Source: Gammaproteobacteria bacterium
GTDB taxonomy: Bacteria; Pseudomonadota; Gammaproteobacteria; Steroidobacterales; Steroidobacteraceae
DNA length: 64,000 nucleotides
Assembly (NCBI GenBank): GCA_025358295.1
Contig: JANYJY010000043.1
Location: 17,614 to 81,613, forward strand
Direction: 5' to 3'
Below are positions 52,526-62,739 of the stretch, piece by piece. Position 1 is the stretch's first letter, and each line of letters opens with the position of its first letter. Under the pieces are notes generated by a model that saw nothing but the letters and a program-made list of their open reading frames with translations, was not told the origin of the DNA and did no database searches. Position numbers and translations under genes: made by a program.

Positions 52526-53545
52526 CTATTCCCCTGTTGTTCCGCAATCCCCCAAATCCCAATTCGCCCGCGCATTCATGACCCCGCCATGATGCATGCC
52601 GGCGGCCAGCCGCAAACATCCCGCCAAGGCGATCATCGCGCCATTGTCCGTGCAGAACTCGGCGCGCGGGAAATACAGTTCGGCGCCGGCGTTGCGCACC
52701 ACCTCGGCCAGGCGTTCGCGCAAACGGCGGTTGGCGCCGACGCCACCGGCAATCACGAGACGCTGATGCCCGGTGACCGCGAGCGCGCGGCGGCACTTTT
52801 CAGCGAGAGTCTCGACCACTGCGTCCTGGAAACCGCGCGCGACGTCTGCTCGAATAGATTCGTCCAAAATGCGGTCCCGCAAGGCTACTAGGGCGGCCGT
52901 CTTCAAGCCACTGAAACTGAAATCAAGGCCAGGCCGGTCGAGCATGGGGCGCGGAAAAACATAGCGGCCGATGTGGCCACCCTCGGCGAGTTTCGCCAAG
53001 GCTGCGCCCCCGGGATAGGGCAGACCGAGAAGTTTCGCGGTCTTGTCGAAGGCCTCTCCGGCGGCATCGTCCAAGGTTTCGCCCAAAATGCGGTACGCAC
53101 CCAGGCCCGCCACATCGACGAGTTGGGTGTGCCCGCCTGACACCAGAAGAGCGAGAAACGGGAATGCGGGTGGGTTGGCCTCCAGCAACGGCGCCAACAG
53201 ATGTCCTTCCAGATGATGCACCCCCACCGCCGGCTTTCCCCAGGCAAAGCTCAGACTGGCAGCGAAGCCCGCACCCACCAATAGGGCACCAATGAGGCCG
53301 GGACCCGCGGTGTAAGCCACCCCGTCGATCGACTCGCGGTCGGAGTCGGCGGCGGCCAGCACCTCGCGGACCAGGGGGAGAAGCCGCAGGACGTGGTCCC
53401 GGGAAGCCAATTCGGGTACGACCCCCCCATAGGCCTGATGCATTGCAATCTGGCTGTACAGGCGATGAGCAAGCAGACCCCCGGCCGTGTCGTAGACCGC
53501 GACCCCCGTCTCATCGCAAGAACTCTCAATGCCTAAAACGCGCAT
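52526..53545 (-). CDS. tsaD: TsaD, tRNA N6-threonylcarbamoyladenosine transferase subunit
   Basis: A 339-residue ASKHA-fold protein: [51 protein letters not shown], the metal-binding [48 protein letters not shown] and [15 protein letters not shown]. Works with TsaB/E to make t6A37 in ANN-decoding tRNAs. Divergent from rpsU, as in most gammaproteobacteria. Confidence 0.97.
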   Translation of the reverse strand: MRVLGIESSCDETGVAVYDTAGGLLAHRLYSQIAMHQAYGGVVPELASRDHVLRLLPLVREVLAAADSDRESIDGVAYTAGPGLIGALLVGAGFAASLSFAWGKPAVGVHHLEGHLLAPLLEANPPAFPFLALLVSGGHTQLVDVAGLGAYRILGETLDDAAGEAFDKTAKLLGLPYPGGAALAKLAEGGHIGRYVFPRPMLDRPGLDFSFSGLKTAALVALRDRILDESIRADVARGFQDAVVETLAEKCRRALAVTGHQRLVIAGGVGANRRLRERLAEVVRNAGAELYFPRAEFCTDNGAMIALAGCLRLAAGMHHGGVMNARANWDLGDCGTTGE

Positions 53546-53601
53546 AATTCCTTATAAACCGCATCAGAGCGGCATTTCCCGCCTTTTCGCGAGCACAGCC
53601 T

Positions 53602-53630
53602 TTGCCTTTTGCGGGGGCGCACTTTAGAAT
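53602..53630 (+). promoter_or_regulatory. Sigma-70 promoter of rpsU-yqeY-dnaG-rpoD
   Basis: TTGCCT (53602-53607), a 17-bp spacer and TAGAAT (53625-53630) form a near-consensus promoter directly upstream of rpsU. The -10 lies within the loop and right edge of a perfect inverted repeat listed separately. Confidence 0.75.
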
Positions 53631-53638
53631 GCGCCCCC
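53613..53638. repeat. 9-bp inverted repeat around the rpsU -10
   Basis: GGGGGCGCA and TGCGCCCCC are separated by 8 bp (CTTTAGAA) that hold most of the -10. Because the transcript should start at its right edge, this looks like an operator rather than an attenuator. Confidence 0.6.
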
Positions 53639-53683
53639 CTGACGCCGAATGCCGGCGGCCGTGCCATACATTTTGAGGTTTGA

Positions 53684-53938
53684 ATGCCCAGCGTTCGTGT
53701 TCGCGAGAATGAGTATTTTGACGCCGCCCTGCGTCGCTTCAAGCGTGCCTGTGAAAAAGCGGGCGTCCTCACCGAGCTTCGGCGACGTGAATTCTACGAG
53801 AAGCCCACCCAAGAGCGTAAGCGAAAAAAGGCTGCGGCGGTAAAACGGCATTTGAAGCGTCTGTCGCGCGAAAATATGCGGGGCTCGGGCGCTCCGGCGA
53901 GCCCGCCTGCGTCAGCTCCGGCTCGACCCTCGTACTAA
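53684..53938 (+). CDS. rpsU: 30S ribosomal protein S21
   Basis: [56 protein letters not shown] is canonical S21. A C-terminal Ala/Pro/Ser tail ([16 protein letters not shown]) makes the protein 84 residues against about 71 in E. coli. First gene of the macromolecular-synthesis operon. Confidence 0.97.
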   Translation: MPSVRVRENEYFDAALRRFKRACEKAGVLTELRRREFYEKPTQERKRKKAAAVKRHLKRLSRENMRGSGAPASPPASAPARPSY

Positions 53939-53957
53939 GGGTTGATGCCGCGTAAGG

Positions 53958-54404
53958 ATGTCTCTTAAAGAGCGAATTACGGATGACATGAAGGCGGCGA
54001 TGCGCTCCGGAGAAAAGGAGCGGCTCGGCGTCATCCGCATGATCACGTCCGCCATTAAGCAACGCGAAGTCGACGAGCGCATCACCCTCGACGATGCCCA
54101 GGTATTGAGCGTCCTTGAAAAAATGATCAAGCAGCGCAAAGAGTCACTGGTGCATTTCCAGGCCGGCAATCGCCCGGATTTGGTCGACAAGGAGTCGGCG
54201 GAAATCACTTTATTGCAGGGCTACCTACCATCCCAGTTGAGCGACTCCGACATCGATGTCCTGATCGGCGAAGCCGTCGCCGCCACCGGCGCGGCCAGCA
54301 TCAAGGACATGGGCAAGGTCATGGCCTTCATCAAGGGCAAGGCGCAGGGCCGGGCCGACATGGCCGCCGTCGGCGCGAAGATCAAAACCCGCTTAAGCGG
54401 TTGA
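53958..54404 (+). CDS. yqeY: YqeY/GatB-like protein
   Basis: A 148-residue protein with MSLKERITDDMKAAMRSGEKERLGVIRMITSAIKQREVDER and the C-terminal GatB/YqeY-type helical domain (AASIKDMGKVMAFIKGKAQGRADMAAVGAKIKTRL). Its role is poorly defined; it resembles the tRNA-binding tail domain of GatB. Between rpsU and dnaG in many proteobacteria. Confidence 0.93.
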   Translation: MSLKERITDDMKAAMRSGEKERLGVIRMITSAIKQREVDERITLDDAQVLSVLEKMIKQRKESLVHFQAGNRPDLVDKESAEITLLQGYLPSQLSDSDIDVLIGEAVAATGAASIKDMGKVMAFIKGKAQGRADMAAVGAKIKTRLSG

Positions 54405-54417
54405 TCGCGCGCGGTCC

Positions 54418-56220
54418 ATGGCCGGCCGCATTCCACAGCCGTTTATCGACGATGTTGTCGCTCGTTCGGATATTGTCGAGATCATCGGCGCTCGAGTACC
54501 TCTAAAGAAGGCCGGCCGCGAATTCAAGGCGTGCTGCCCGTTTCATAACGAGAAATCGCCGTCTTTCTGGGTCAGCCCGGACAAACAGTTCTACCACTGT
54601 TTTGGTTGCGGGGCACATGGCACCGTCATCGGCTTTCTCATGCAATACGAGAAGATGGAGTTCTTCGACGCCGTGGCCGATCTCGCGCAGCGCGCGGGCC
54701 TGGAAGTCCCGCGCGAGGCGCAGAAGTCGGGAGAGCCCGGCAGTGTCGACCTGCACAATGTCATGGGGCTAATTGCCCGTTTTTTCGAACAGAATCTTGC
54801 CGACAATATCCGCGCGCAAAAATATGTGGATGCACGTGGCATCGATGCGAAAACAACCGCAAAATTTGCCTTGGGGTACGCCCCTGATTCTTGGGATGCC
54901 TTGCTCAATCGCTTCGGTTCGCAGGAAGAGGAACGACGGCAGATTCACCAGCTCGGCATGATCATAGATCGTGATACGCGCGGTGGCGAACGCGCGGCAG
55001 GCTTTTATGATCGCTTCCGTGACCGCCTGATGTTCCCGATCCGAGATTCGCGCGGTCGGGTCATCGGCTTCGGCGGAAGGATCATCGACCAGGGCGAACC
55101 CAAATACCTCAACTCCCCGGAAACGCCCCTGTTCCACAAAGGCCGCGAGCTCTATGGACTGTATGAGGCGCGGCAGGCGCGGTCGGACTTCAAGAGATTG
55201 ATGATCGTCGAGGGCTATATGGACGTGGTGCGCCTGCACCAAGCCGGAATCACTTATGCGGTGGCCACCCTGGGCACGGCGACCACCCAAGAGCATCTCA
55301 ACAAGGTTTTCAGGCTGACCAGTGAAGTCGTGTTCTGTTTCGACGGCGACCGCGCCGGGCGTCAGGCTGCCTGGCGAGCCATGGAGAATTCACTGCCGCT
55401 GGCACGCGATGGCCGCGAACTCAAATTTATGTTCCTGCCGGAGGGGCACGACCCAGACACCCTGGTCGCCGAGGAAGGCCCTGACGCCTTCGAGAACCGG
55501 CTGAATTCGGCCCTGCCGCTGTCTGAATACCTGATCCAGCAGTTGGCGATCGAGGTGGACCTTACCCATGTCGACGGCCGCGCCAAGCTTAAGGCCCTGG
55601 CGGCGCCCCTGTTCGCCCGCATGCCCGAAGGCATATACCGGGAAATGCTCGCCGATCGTCTTGCCGCCCGGGTCAGCATGCCGGCCGCAGCGCTCAAGAA
55701 GTCCTTCCTCGCCGGAGCCGCCGCCGGCGCGAACTCCGCTGCCATGGACAGGCCGGAACCGTCGATGCGGCATCGCAGCCGAATAAGCTCGGGACGGGGC
55801 AATTTGCTGACTCAGGCCATTACCCTGATCCTTCATTACCCCGCAGCTGCCGCCGCCGTGAGCGATACAGAAGGCCTCGACCAAGTCGACCGCCCGGGTG
55901 TCGCGGTGCTTAAAGAGCTACTGAAGCAGGCGGCGGCAGCCTCCAATCCGAGCACGGCAGTCCTCTTAGAGCAATGGCGGGACCTGCCTGAATATGAGCG
56001 CTTAGCGGAACTCGCCATGGCAGAACCCCTGGTCGCAGGGGCCGAGGGGGCCGCGAAGGAGCTGCAGATGGCGGTGGAAAAGCTGATTCAGGAATGCGGC
56101 CCAGGCCGCCGAATGGACGAATTATTGCGAAAAGCAGAGGAGTTAGGCTTGAATTACGACGAAAAGGCCGAATTAAGCCTACTTCTTAAATCGAAGGGCC
56201 GCCCCCGGGCTAACCCTTAA
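54418..56220 (+). CDS. dnaG: DNA primase
   Basis: A 600-residue primase. N-terminal CHC2 zinc finger ([30 protein letters not shown]), AEP-type RNA polymerase core with [30 protein letters not shown], the TOPRIM motif [14 protein letters not shown] and [16 protein letters not shown]. The C-terminal helicase-binding region is shorter and divergent. Part of the rpsU-yqeY-dnaG-rpoD operon. Confidence 0.97.
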   Translation: MAGRIPQPFIDDVVARSDIVEIIGARVPLKKAGREFKACCPFHNEKSPSFWVSPDKQFYHCFGCGAHGTVIGFLMQYEKMEFFDAVADLAQRAGLEVPREAQKSGEPGSVDLHNVMGLIARFFEQNLADNIRAQKYVDARGIDAKTTAKFALGYAPDSWDALLNRFGSQEEERRQIHQLGMIIDRDTRGGERAAGFYDRFRDRLMFPIRDSRGRVIGFGGRIIDQGEPKYLNSPETPLFHKGRELYGLYEARQARSDFKRLMIVEGYMDVVRLHQAGITYAVATLGTATTQEHLNKVFRLTSEVVFCFDGDRAGRQAAWRAMENSLPLARDGRELKFMFLPEGHDPDTLVAEEGPDAFENRLNSALPLSEYLIQQLAIEVDLTHVDGRAKLKALAAPLFARMPEGIYREMLADRLAARVSMPAAALKKSFLAGAAAGANSAAMDRPEPSMRHRSRISSGRGNLLTQAITLILHYPAAAAAVSDTEGLDQVDRPGVAVLKELLKQAAAASNPSTAVLLEQWRDLPEYERLAELAMAEPLVAGAEGAAKELQMAVEKLIQECGPGRRMDELLRKAEELGLNYDEKAELSLLLKSKGRPRANP

Positions 56221-56257
56221 GCCCCAAGCATCTATGGCTAGCTAGAGGCCAGAATCG

Positions 56258-56263
56258 TATACT
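56258..56263 (+). promoter_or_regulatory. Possible internal rpoD promoter (-10)
   Basis: TATACT about 45 bp before the chosen rpoD start, with only a weak -35 (TGGCTA, 17 bp upstream). Internal rpoD promoters are known in this operon, but the match is modest. Confidence 0.35.
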
Positions 56264-56309
56264 TGTCGGCTTGCATTTTAATGTCCAGATCTCCAACGAG
56301 GCGTCCACC

Positions 56310-58190
56310 TTGATCAAAAAAGCGCCAGCAGGCACAGCGACTCAAATCGCGGACGAGCGTCAGTCGCAACTGAAATTGTTGATTGCGCGCGGCAAGGAAC
56401 AGGGCTACCTCACCTACGCTGAAGTCAATGACCATTTGCCGAGCGAAATCGTCGATCCGGAACAGATCGAAGACATCGTCAACATGATCAACGACATGGG
56501 CATACCGGTGTACGAAAAGGCACCGGACGCCGAGTCGCTGCTACTGACCGACGCGACGGCCGCCCCTGATGAAGAAGCAGTGGAAGAAGCCACGGCGGCG
56601 CTCGCCAATCTCGATGCGGAATTCGGGCGCACCACCGATCCCGTGCGTATGTATATGCGCGAGATGGGCACGGTCGAATTGCTGACCCGCGAAGGCGAGA
56701 TCCGGATCGCAAAACGCATCGAAGAAGGCTTGGAAGCGGTCAAGATCGCGCTGGGCAGCTACCCGGGCACCTACGACCTGCTGTTGCGGCATTACGAAAC
56801 GGTCAAGGCGGGTCAGATGCGCCTGGTCGATGTTATCGTCGGCTTCGTCGATCCGAATGCTCCGGACGAAATTGCGCAGCCGCAAAACCCGAAAATGATG
56901 GCGTTGGAGCGCGAAGAGGCCGCCAACGACGATGACGAGACCGAGGGTGACGAAGACGAAGAGGCCATCGACACCGGTCCGGACCCCGAAGAAGCCGCGA
57001 AGCGCTTCAGCTCGATCGCCAAGGTGCATCATCAGTTCCTGAACGCGCTCGACAAATTGGGAGCGAAAGACCCCAAGACACTGAAGATCCGTAAAAAGAT
57101 CTGCGGCGAGCTGATGGAATTGAAGCTCAGCCCCAAGATGTTCGATCAATTGATCGACAACCTGCGCCAGCACGTGACCGAAGTGCGCCTGCTCGAAAAG
57201 GAAATCATGTTCCTTTGCATCAAGCAGGCCGGCATGCCACGCAAGGACTTCATTTCGACTTTCCCGAAGAACGAGACCAGCACGCGTTGGCTCGACAAGC
57301 ACATCAAGGCCAAGAAGCGCTACTCGGCGCCGCTCGCCAAATTCAAGGATGAGGTGGAGCGCCGGCAGAACAAGTTGAAGGACCTTGAAGGTCTGTTTCA
57401 CGTTCTGATCAGCGAGATCAAGGAAATCAATCGCGAAGTCTCGATTGGCGAGGCCAAGGCGCGGCGCGCCAAGAAGGAAATGGTCGAAGCGAACCTGCGC
57501 CTGGTGATTTCGATTGCCAAGAAATACACCAATCGCGGCCTGCAATTCCTGGATCTTATCCAGGAAGGCAACATCGGCCTGATGAAGGCGGTCGACAAAT
57601 TCGAATATCGCCGAGGCTACAAGTTCTCGACGTATGCGACGTGGTGGATCCGTCAAGCCATTACGCGCTCTATTGCGGACCAGGCTCGCACCATCCGCAT
57701 TCCGGTCCATATGATCGAGACGATCAATAAGCTGAATCGCATCTCCCGGCAAATGCTGCAGGAGATGGGACGTGAACCCACGCCGGAAGAACTGGCGGTG
57801 CGCATGGAAATGCCGGAAGACAAGGTGCGCAAAGTGCTCAAGATCGCCAAAGAGCCGATCTCGATGGAAACACCGATCGGCGACGACGAAGACTCGCATT
57901 TGGGGGACTTCATCGAAGACACATCAGTATCTTCACCCATCGACTCGGCGACTACCGAGTCCCTGCGCGAGACCACCCACTCGGTATTGGCGCAGCTGAC
58001 GCCGCGCGAAGCCAAGGTGTTGCGCATGCGGTTCGGAATCGACATGAACACGGACCACACGCTCGAAGAGGTCGGCAAGCAGTTCGACGTCACGCGCGAG
58101 CGAATCCGGCAAATCGAGGCCAAGGCCTTGCGCAAACTGCGTCATCCCAGCCGCAGCGAGCAGCTTCGCAGCTTCTTAATGGACGATTGA
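56310..58190 (+). CDS. rpoD: Primary sigma factor RpoD (sigma-70)
   Basis: 626 residues from TTG 56310 ([25 protein letters not shown]), chosen because GAGG lies 8 nt upstream and no ATG precedes region 1; TTG 56271 is further upstream. Region 1.1 ([27 protein letters not shown]), 1.2 ([22 protein letters not shown]), a non-conserved acidic region, 2 ([59 protein letters not shown]), 3 and 4.2 ([32 protein letters not shown]) are all complete. Last gene of the operon, followed by hairpins. Confidence 0.98.
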   Translation: MIKKAPAGTATQIADERQSQLKLLIARGKEQGYLTYAEVNDHLPSEIVDPEQIEDIVNMINDMGIPVYEKAPDAESLLLTDATAAPDEEAVEEATAALANLDAEFGRTTDPVRMYMREMGTVELLTREGEIRIAKRIEEGLEAVKIALGSYPGTYDLLLRHYETVKAGQMRLVDVIVGFVDPNAPDEIAQPQNPKMMALEREEAANDDDETEGDEDEEAIDTGPDPEEAAKRFSSIAKVHHQFLNALDKLGAKDPKTLKIRKKICGELMELKLSPKMFDQLIDNLRQHVTEVRLLEKEIMFLCIKQAGMPRKDFISTFPKNETSTRWLDKHIKAKKRYSAPLAKFKDEVERRQNKLKDLEGLFHVLISEIKEINREVSIGEAKARRAKKEMVEANLRLVISIAKKYTNRGLQFLDLIQEGNIGLMKAVDKFEYRRGYKFSTYATWWIRQAITRSIADQARTIRIPVHMIETINKLNRISRQMLQEMGREPTPEELAVRMEMPEDKVRKVLKIAKEPISMETPIGDDEDSHLGDFIEDTSVSSPIDSATTESLRETTHSVLAQLTPREAKVLRMRFGIDMNTDHTLEEVGKQFDVTRERIRQIEAKALRKLRHPSRSEQLRSFLMDD

Positions 58191-58238
58191 GTCGGCTGTC
58201 CGGCCGACTTGAACGCGGCGGCGCACAATGCGCCGCCG
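58191..58238 (+). terminator. Tandem hairpins after rpoD
   Basis: Two hairpins: GTCGGC/GCCGAC (58191-58208, 6-nt loop), then CGGCGGCGCA/TGCGCCGCCG (58216-58238, CAA loop, 10 bp). No U-run, but placed between convergent rpoD and the OsmC-like gene. Confidence 0.65.
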
Positions 58239-58255
58239 ACGTCCTCCGGCCGCGG

Positions 58256-58690
58256 CTATCCCGCCGCGACTTCCACCGTCAGATGGCGTTCGCTGTTGAG
58301 CGAATTGGCGACCAGACAGGTCAGTTCCGCCCTCTCGAGCAGCTTCTTAGCGCGCTCGACATCGGTTCCCTCGGCAACTTGCAGCTTGGCGTGCGTTTCG
58401 AAGCGAGTGAAACGCATTTTGCCCTCGACGCGATCCAAAGTGCCTTTGGTGGTCAATTCCAGACTGGTCCACGCGAATTTCGACGCCGCGGCAATCGCGC
58501 GAAAATTCAACGCCAGACAGTCCGCCACGGCGGCGGTCAGCAGTCCCTCGGGAGACCATTGATTGCCCGGGCCATCGAATTCCTTCGGCGGCGCCGACTC
58601 GATGATCCTAACGCCGTCCACGGACAGGGGCACATCGCCCACGGTGCGAACCGAAGCGTTGACAGTGTAGATGTGGGGAAAGGGATGCAT
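58256..58690 (-). CDS. OsmC-family peroxiredoxin-like protein
   Basis: A 144-residue protein with the OsmC pattern: GNQWSPEGLLTAAVADCLALNFRAIA (first Cys) and KLLERAELTCLVANSL (second Cys). The two cysteines match the catalytic pair of Ohr/OsmC thiol peroxidases acting on organic hydroperoxides. Cytoplasmic. Convergent with rpoD. Confidence 0.9.
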   Translation of the reverse strand: MHPFPHIYTVNASVRTVGDVPLSVDGVRIIESAPPKEFDGPGNQWSPEGLLTAAVADCLALNFRAIAAASKFAWTSLELTTKGTLDRVEGKMRFTRFETHAKLQVAEGTDVERAKKLLERAELTCLVANSLNSERHLTVEVAAG

Positions 58691-58708
58691 GGGGAACTCC
58701 GCAACGGT

Positions 58709-59275
58709 TTAATAAACGGCCGGAATCAAGCGCCGAGTGCGGCTCATGTAATTCCGGTACTGATCGCCAAAAGCCGCTAAAAGCGCGGCCTCCTCGATTT
58801 GCATGCGCCGCCGAAATACCAGAAACACCGGCACAATCATGACGGCGAGCGACGCCCAGTTGGCCAGGCACAGCGCCAAGCCGACGAAGGCCATTAAAGC
58901 ACCGGTGTACGACGGGTGCCGGACCAGCCGATAGGGTCCTGTTTCGATTAACCGGTGGTCGGCGGCAATGGCTACATTGACGGTGAAGAAGCGCCCCAGA
59001 TGCGCGATGGAATACCAACGTATCGCCAGCCCGGACACGAATATCGCCGCACCGATCACTCTTACGGCGGGAGCGTTGTCCATGCTCGCTGCCGGCAGCG
59101 AGCCTGCAGCCACAAATGACGCGGCGACGCTGAGTACGATCACGATCCACAGCAAGCCGAGAGAGCCATTGTCGGCAGGCCGCGATCGCTTTGCGTCGGC
59201 GCGCCTATTCAATGCGATGCCGACTTCCGACAGGAGATACACCAGGCCGAGCACCGAGGCGATTGAATTGTTCAT
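58709..59275 (-). CDS. Isoprenylcysteine carboxyl methyltransferase-family membrane protein
   Basis: A 188-residue protein with about five membrane segments and the ICMT/PEMT-like SAM-binding end: GPYRLVRHPSYTGALMAFVGLAL and EEAALLAAFGDQYRNYMSRTRRLIP. Bacterial members methylate diverse substrates, including phospholipids and isoprenoids; target unknown. Upstream of the osmC-like gene, same strand. Confidence 0.88.
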   Translation of the reverse strand: MNNSIASVLGLVYLLSEVGIALNRRADAKRSRPADNGSLGLLWIVIVLSVAASFVAAGSLPAASMDNAPAVRVIGAAIFVSGLAIRWYSIAHLGRFFTVNVAIAADHRLIETGPYRLVRHPSYTGALMAFVGLALCLANWASLAVMIVPVFLVFRRRMQIEEAALLAAFGDQYRNYMSRTRRLIPAVY

Positions 59276-59287
59276 CCGTTCGTGAAA

Positions 59288-59791
59288 CTAAGTAGGCCCG
59301 AAAAGCATGAGTTCGTGGCTCAGTTCGTTGAGCCTGATCATTCTCTCGTACTTGAGCCCAATTTTCTCGAGCACCGCGATCGAACCGAAGTTTTCAGGAG
59401 AAGTGATGGCGACCACGCGTTGCAAGTCCAGCACATTCGCGGCATGAGCCAGAATCGCGGATGCGGATTCGACGGCATATCCCTTCGAGCAGTGCCGCGC
59501 AAGGAACGCGAACCCGACGTCCACATCCACCCAGCCTTCCCGCTTGACCAGTCCACAAATCCCGACCGGCGTGCCATCGAGCAGACAGGTCGCGTACAAA
59601 CCGAATTTGTGCCGACCATAACTGTCCATCGGCCCCTTCGACATGTATGCACACGCATCGGCCTGGGTTCGTACGCCTTTGTCGCCGATGAATTGCAAAA
59701 AGGCAGCCTCGTTCAGCAATTCCAGTATGAAGTCGGCATCCTCGAATTCGAGTTGACGCAGCACCAATCGCCCGGTCCGAATGACGTCCAT
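59288..59791 (-). CDS. GNAT N-acetyltransferase (RimJ/RimL-like)
   Basis: A 167-residue GNAT. RTGRLVLRQLEFEDADFILELLNEAAFLQFIGDKG and VGFAFLARHCSKGYAVESASAILAHA (acetyl-CoA loop), then RVVAITSPENFGSIAVLEKIGLKYE are typical of ribosomal-protein/small-molecule acetyltransferases. Substrate unknown. Adjacent to the ICMT-like gene. Confidence 0.9.
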   Translation of the reverse strand: MDVIRTGRLVLRQLEFEDADFILELLNEAAFLQFIGDKGVRTQADACAYMSKGPMDSYGRHKFGLYATCLLDGTPVGICGLVKREGWVDVDVGFAFLARHCSKGYAVESASAILAHAANVLDLQRVVAITSPENFGSIAVLEKIGLKYERMIRLNELSHELMLFGPT

Positions 59792-59822
59792 GCGAATGTC
59801 CGGGGCCGACTAGCAACCGAAC

Positions 59823-60482
59823 TTAGGTGCGCGGTACATCGCGTCGCTCATCTTCCAACGACAGCAGCATATCGGCCACCTCGCGCGAATCTGCCGCCGC
59901 CGCAACGCGCAAGCCCTGCTCCACGCCATGCCGGTTGGCGGCGGGATGATTCTGGCTGAGCTTCCACTTGCCTGTCAGCGCGGAAATCGAGAATTCAAAC
60001 CCCACGATGAGACCTAGCATCTTCTCGATGTAGGGCGGGGGAGCATCGCCGACATTCCATGGCGCCTGCCGCGAACCTTCGTGCGCGTCGGTCAATCGCG
60101 TCACCAAGGCCCGCAACCAATCGGCGTCGTGCACGAATCGCAACCTACCATGCGCGTGCACCACGGCGTAGTCCCAAGTCGGCACCACCTCGCCGGTCTC
60201 CCGCTTCGACGGATAGTAGGAGGGAGAAATGTAAGCCTGGGGCCCCTGGAATATCGCCAGGGCCTCGGTCTGGTCGCGATACTCGCGCCACAGAGGATTG
60301 GCGCGCGCGATGTGCCCTCGTAGCATCCCCAAGGGAAGTGGTTCCGGCAGTGTTTCAACCGGTATGTGGTTTGCGACTATTCCCGAATCGCACAGAGTCA
60401 CCAGGGTCGCCAGTGGCCGGGCACGCATCAGCGCGTGTAACACATCGGCGCGGGATTCCTTGAAGTGTGAAGGTAGGTACAA
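59823..60482 (-). CDS. FMN-binding negative transcriptional regulator (PaiB-like)
   Basis: 219 residues from TTG 60482 (MYLPSHFKESRADVLHALM), matching the PaiB N-terminus; AAGGA with a 6-nt spacer precedes it, whereas the frame open to 60608 has no such support. Family signatures: FLAxL-like TLVTLCDSGIVANHIPV, HIARANPLWREYRD, FQGPQAYISPSYYPSKRETGEVVPTWDYAVVHAHG and GFEFSISALTGKWKLSQNHPAANRHGV. Role in polyamine/sporulation control is only known in Bacillus. Confidence 0.9.
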   Translation of the reverse strand: MYLPSHFKESRADVLHALMRARPLATLVTLCDSGIVANHIPVETLPEPLPLGMLRGHIARANPLWREYRDQTEALAIFQGPQAYISPSYYPSKRETGEVVPTWDYAVVHAHGRLRFVHDADWLRALVTRLTDAHEGSRQAPWNVGDAPPPYIEKMLGLIVGFEFSISALTGKWKLSQNHPAANRHGVEQGLRVAAAADSREVADMLLSLEDERRDVPRT

Positions 60483-60624
60483 TATCGGTCCTTGGAGAGC
60501 CGCTGAGGGTGACGTCCAGCCTAATAGTTCCCTGGTGGAACTGCCAGCCGGATAATATAAGCCTTGACCGGCTAACGCGTCGTATCGTGTACTGGCGCGA
60601 TAGCTCAACAGTGGTCGGAGTCAA

Positions 60625-62631
60625 TTGAAAATTTTGCCCTCTTTTATTACGGCGACGGGCTGCTCAACCGCCCTCATCTGCCTGCTCACTTTGCCCGCGC
60701 AGCTGGGTTCGGCCGCCGGCGTCAGCGCCTATATACCGCTCAACCTGGAGCCGGAAATGGAGCGGCAAATCGAACGGGTGCTCATACTCGCGGACGAACC
60801 TGTTCTCAAGCGCCCCTTTGCCGTTGCGCTGGTGCAAGCCGCACTGCCGCAGGCATGCATGATCGACAAGCCTTTGTGCAGCAAAGTGAAGCGATATCTC
60901 GAACGGTATTCGCGCGACTATGCGGTAATCCACGCCAGCGTAACCGGGTCGGCCACGCACGACAACGATACCGGTATCGTGCCGAACGCCCACGGCATGC
61001 CCGTCACCAGCTCGTGGGAGATATCCGCACAAGGTTACGTCCAACCCAATGACTACGTTCTGTTGAGCGGGGGTGGGGTTGCTTACGAGGGCAGAACCGT
61101 ACCGGTAGGCTCGATGTTGAGTCTCGGCTTCCATTGGGCGCAGCTCGATATCGGTTATCGCGATCACTGGTTCTCCCCCGCCAGCGATAACGACATGATG
61201 ATCAGCACTGAAGCACCGACGCTGCCCTCGGTGACGTTATCGAATTACGAGCCGCTGACCCGCCTCGGCTTTCAGTACGAGCTTTTTTGGGAGCACATGA
61301 CTCGCTCCGACAACATTCTCTACCAGGGCAAAGTCAGCAGCGGCAAACCGAATCTGTTTGGCGCGCAGTTTTCCATCGAACCCTTCAGCGGCTGGTCGCT
61401 GGGATTCAATCGGCAGTTGCAATATGGCGGCGGCGAGGGGATGCCGAGTTCTCTACATTTCCTGCTGAAGGATTTCTTCAAGCCCAGCGGGCAATCGCAG
61501 ACCCAGGGCAATCAGGAGGGGTCCTACGTCAGCCGCTTCATTTTTCCAGGTAAGACTCCTTTTGCCGTGTATTTTCAGTATGCGGGCGAGGACAATTCGA
61601 ACGGCGGAAGCTACCTGCTCGGCAACGCGGCGTTGACCGCAGGCATCGATTTCCCGCGCATCGGACGCCACTTCGATCTGACCTATGAGTTATCCGAATG
61701 GCAGAATATTTGGTACGTCCACAATATCTACCTGGACGGAATGACGAATTACGGACTGGTACTCGGAAATTGGGGTGCCGATCAGCGCAACTTCGGCGAC
61801 GGCGTCGGCGCCCGCGGGCAGATGCTGCGCATCGGCTGGGAGCCGCCGTTCGGGGGTTACCTCGAAGAACGCGTGCGCACCCTGGTCAATCAAACCTACT
61901 ATGGCGGCGACAATCGGCAATACGATCCAAATTCCCGCGCCTTTCCCTATCACCACTACATCGATTTGAGCGTGCGCTACACCCGGCCCTGGAAAGGGCT
62001 GACCATCGGCGGGGAAGCCTTCGGCGGCCGCGACATCTACGGAAAGACGTTCAGCCGCTTGTCCGCCTTCGTGCGCTACGGCGGCGACTCACGTACCCGC
62101 GATGACGATGTACTCGATGAGGATTCGTACGACGGCGGCTCTGAGACGCCCGGCGCCGAACTCTTCGTCGACGCGGGCATGAATGTCAGCAAGGTGCGAA
62201 CCGATCTTGGACCGAACCTGCCGATCACCACGGGCAAATGGGGATTAGATCCTCATCTGGCCATTGGCGCGCGCCGCGCAGTCTCGGCCAATAATGATTT
62301 GGGCGTGCGTCTCGAATTGGACCAAGTCGATGGTCATTCGCTGATCGGCGTCCGCGCCGTCGATTATCGATATCGATTGACGAACCGGTTCGCACTCGGG
62401 CTGTTCGCCGGGGTGGCCCGCTACAATGTCGCGACCCCCGCGTACTCCATCTATTACGGACTCGACGGCCTGTGGCGCGACGTTTTGCCGAAGTGGGATT
62501 TGGGATTGGATTTGCGCCACGGGCAGAATCTTGCTCGCGACCATGTGCTCGCCAGCGATCCGCGGAGCGGAAGACCGGAGACGTTCTATAAGATCGAATC
62601 CGTCCTCTTGTATGTGTCGCGCCGCTTCTGA
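60625..62631 (+). CDS. Wzi-family capsule assembly outer-membrane protein
   Basis: A 668-residue exported protein (signal near ALICLLTLPAQLGSAAG). The middle and C-terminal parts show repeated amphipathic strands ending SVLLYVSRRF (terminal Phe), as in an outer-membrane barrel. WFSPASDNDMMISTEAPTLPSVTLSNYEPLTRLGFQYELFWEHM and NYGLVLGNWGADQRNFGDGVGARG match Wzi-type proteins. Wzi anchors capsule or exopolysaccharide at the cell surface. No polysaccharide genes lie nearby. Divergent from the paiB-like gene. Confidence 0.85.
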   Translation: MKILPSFITATGCSTALICLLTLPAQLGSAAGVSAYIPLNLEPEMERQIERVLILADEPVLKRPFAVALVQAALPQACMIDKPLCSKVKRYLERYSRDYAVIHASVTGSATHDNDTGIVPNAHGMPVTSSWEISAQGYVQPNDYVLLSGGGVAYEGRTVPVGSMLSLGFHWAQLDIGYRDHWFSPASDNDMMISTEAPTLPSVTLSNYEPLTRLGFQYELFWEHMTRSDNILYQGKVSSGKPNLFGAQFSIEPFSGWSLGFNRQLQYGGGEGMPSSLHFLLKDFFKPSGQSQTQGNQEGSYVSRFIFPGKTPFAVYFQYAGEDNSNGGSYLLGNAALTAGIDFPRIGRHFDLTYELSEWQNIWYVHNIYLDGMTNYGLVLGNWGADQRNFGDGVGARGQMLRIGWEPPFGGYLEERVRTLVNQTYYGGDNRQYDPNSRAFPYHHYIDLSVRYTRPWKGLTIGGEAFGGRDIYGKTFSRLSAFVRYGGDSRTRDDDVLDEDSYDGGSETPGAELFVDAGMNVSKVRTDLGPNLPITTGKWGLDPHLAIGARRAVSANNDLGVRLELDQVDGHSLIGVRAVDYRYRLTNRFALGLFAGVARYNVATPAYSIYYGLDGLWRDVLPKWDLGLDLRHGQNLARDHVLASDPRSGRPETFYKIESVLLYVSRRF

Positions 62632-62739
62632 GCGTGGCGAGGCCGAAACGGTAGGCAATATCGAGGTCCGAAAACGGCGAGACTTCCCGACGCAATTGCG
62701 TGATGATCCGCGCCCACGTATCGCATTGAGTGCAAGATC

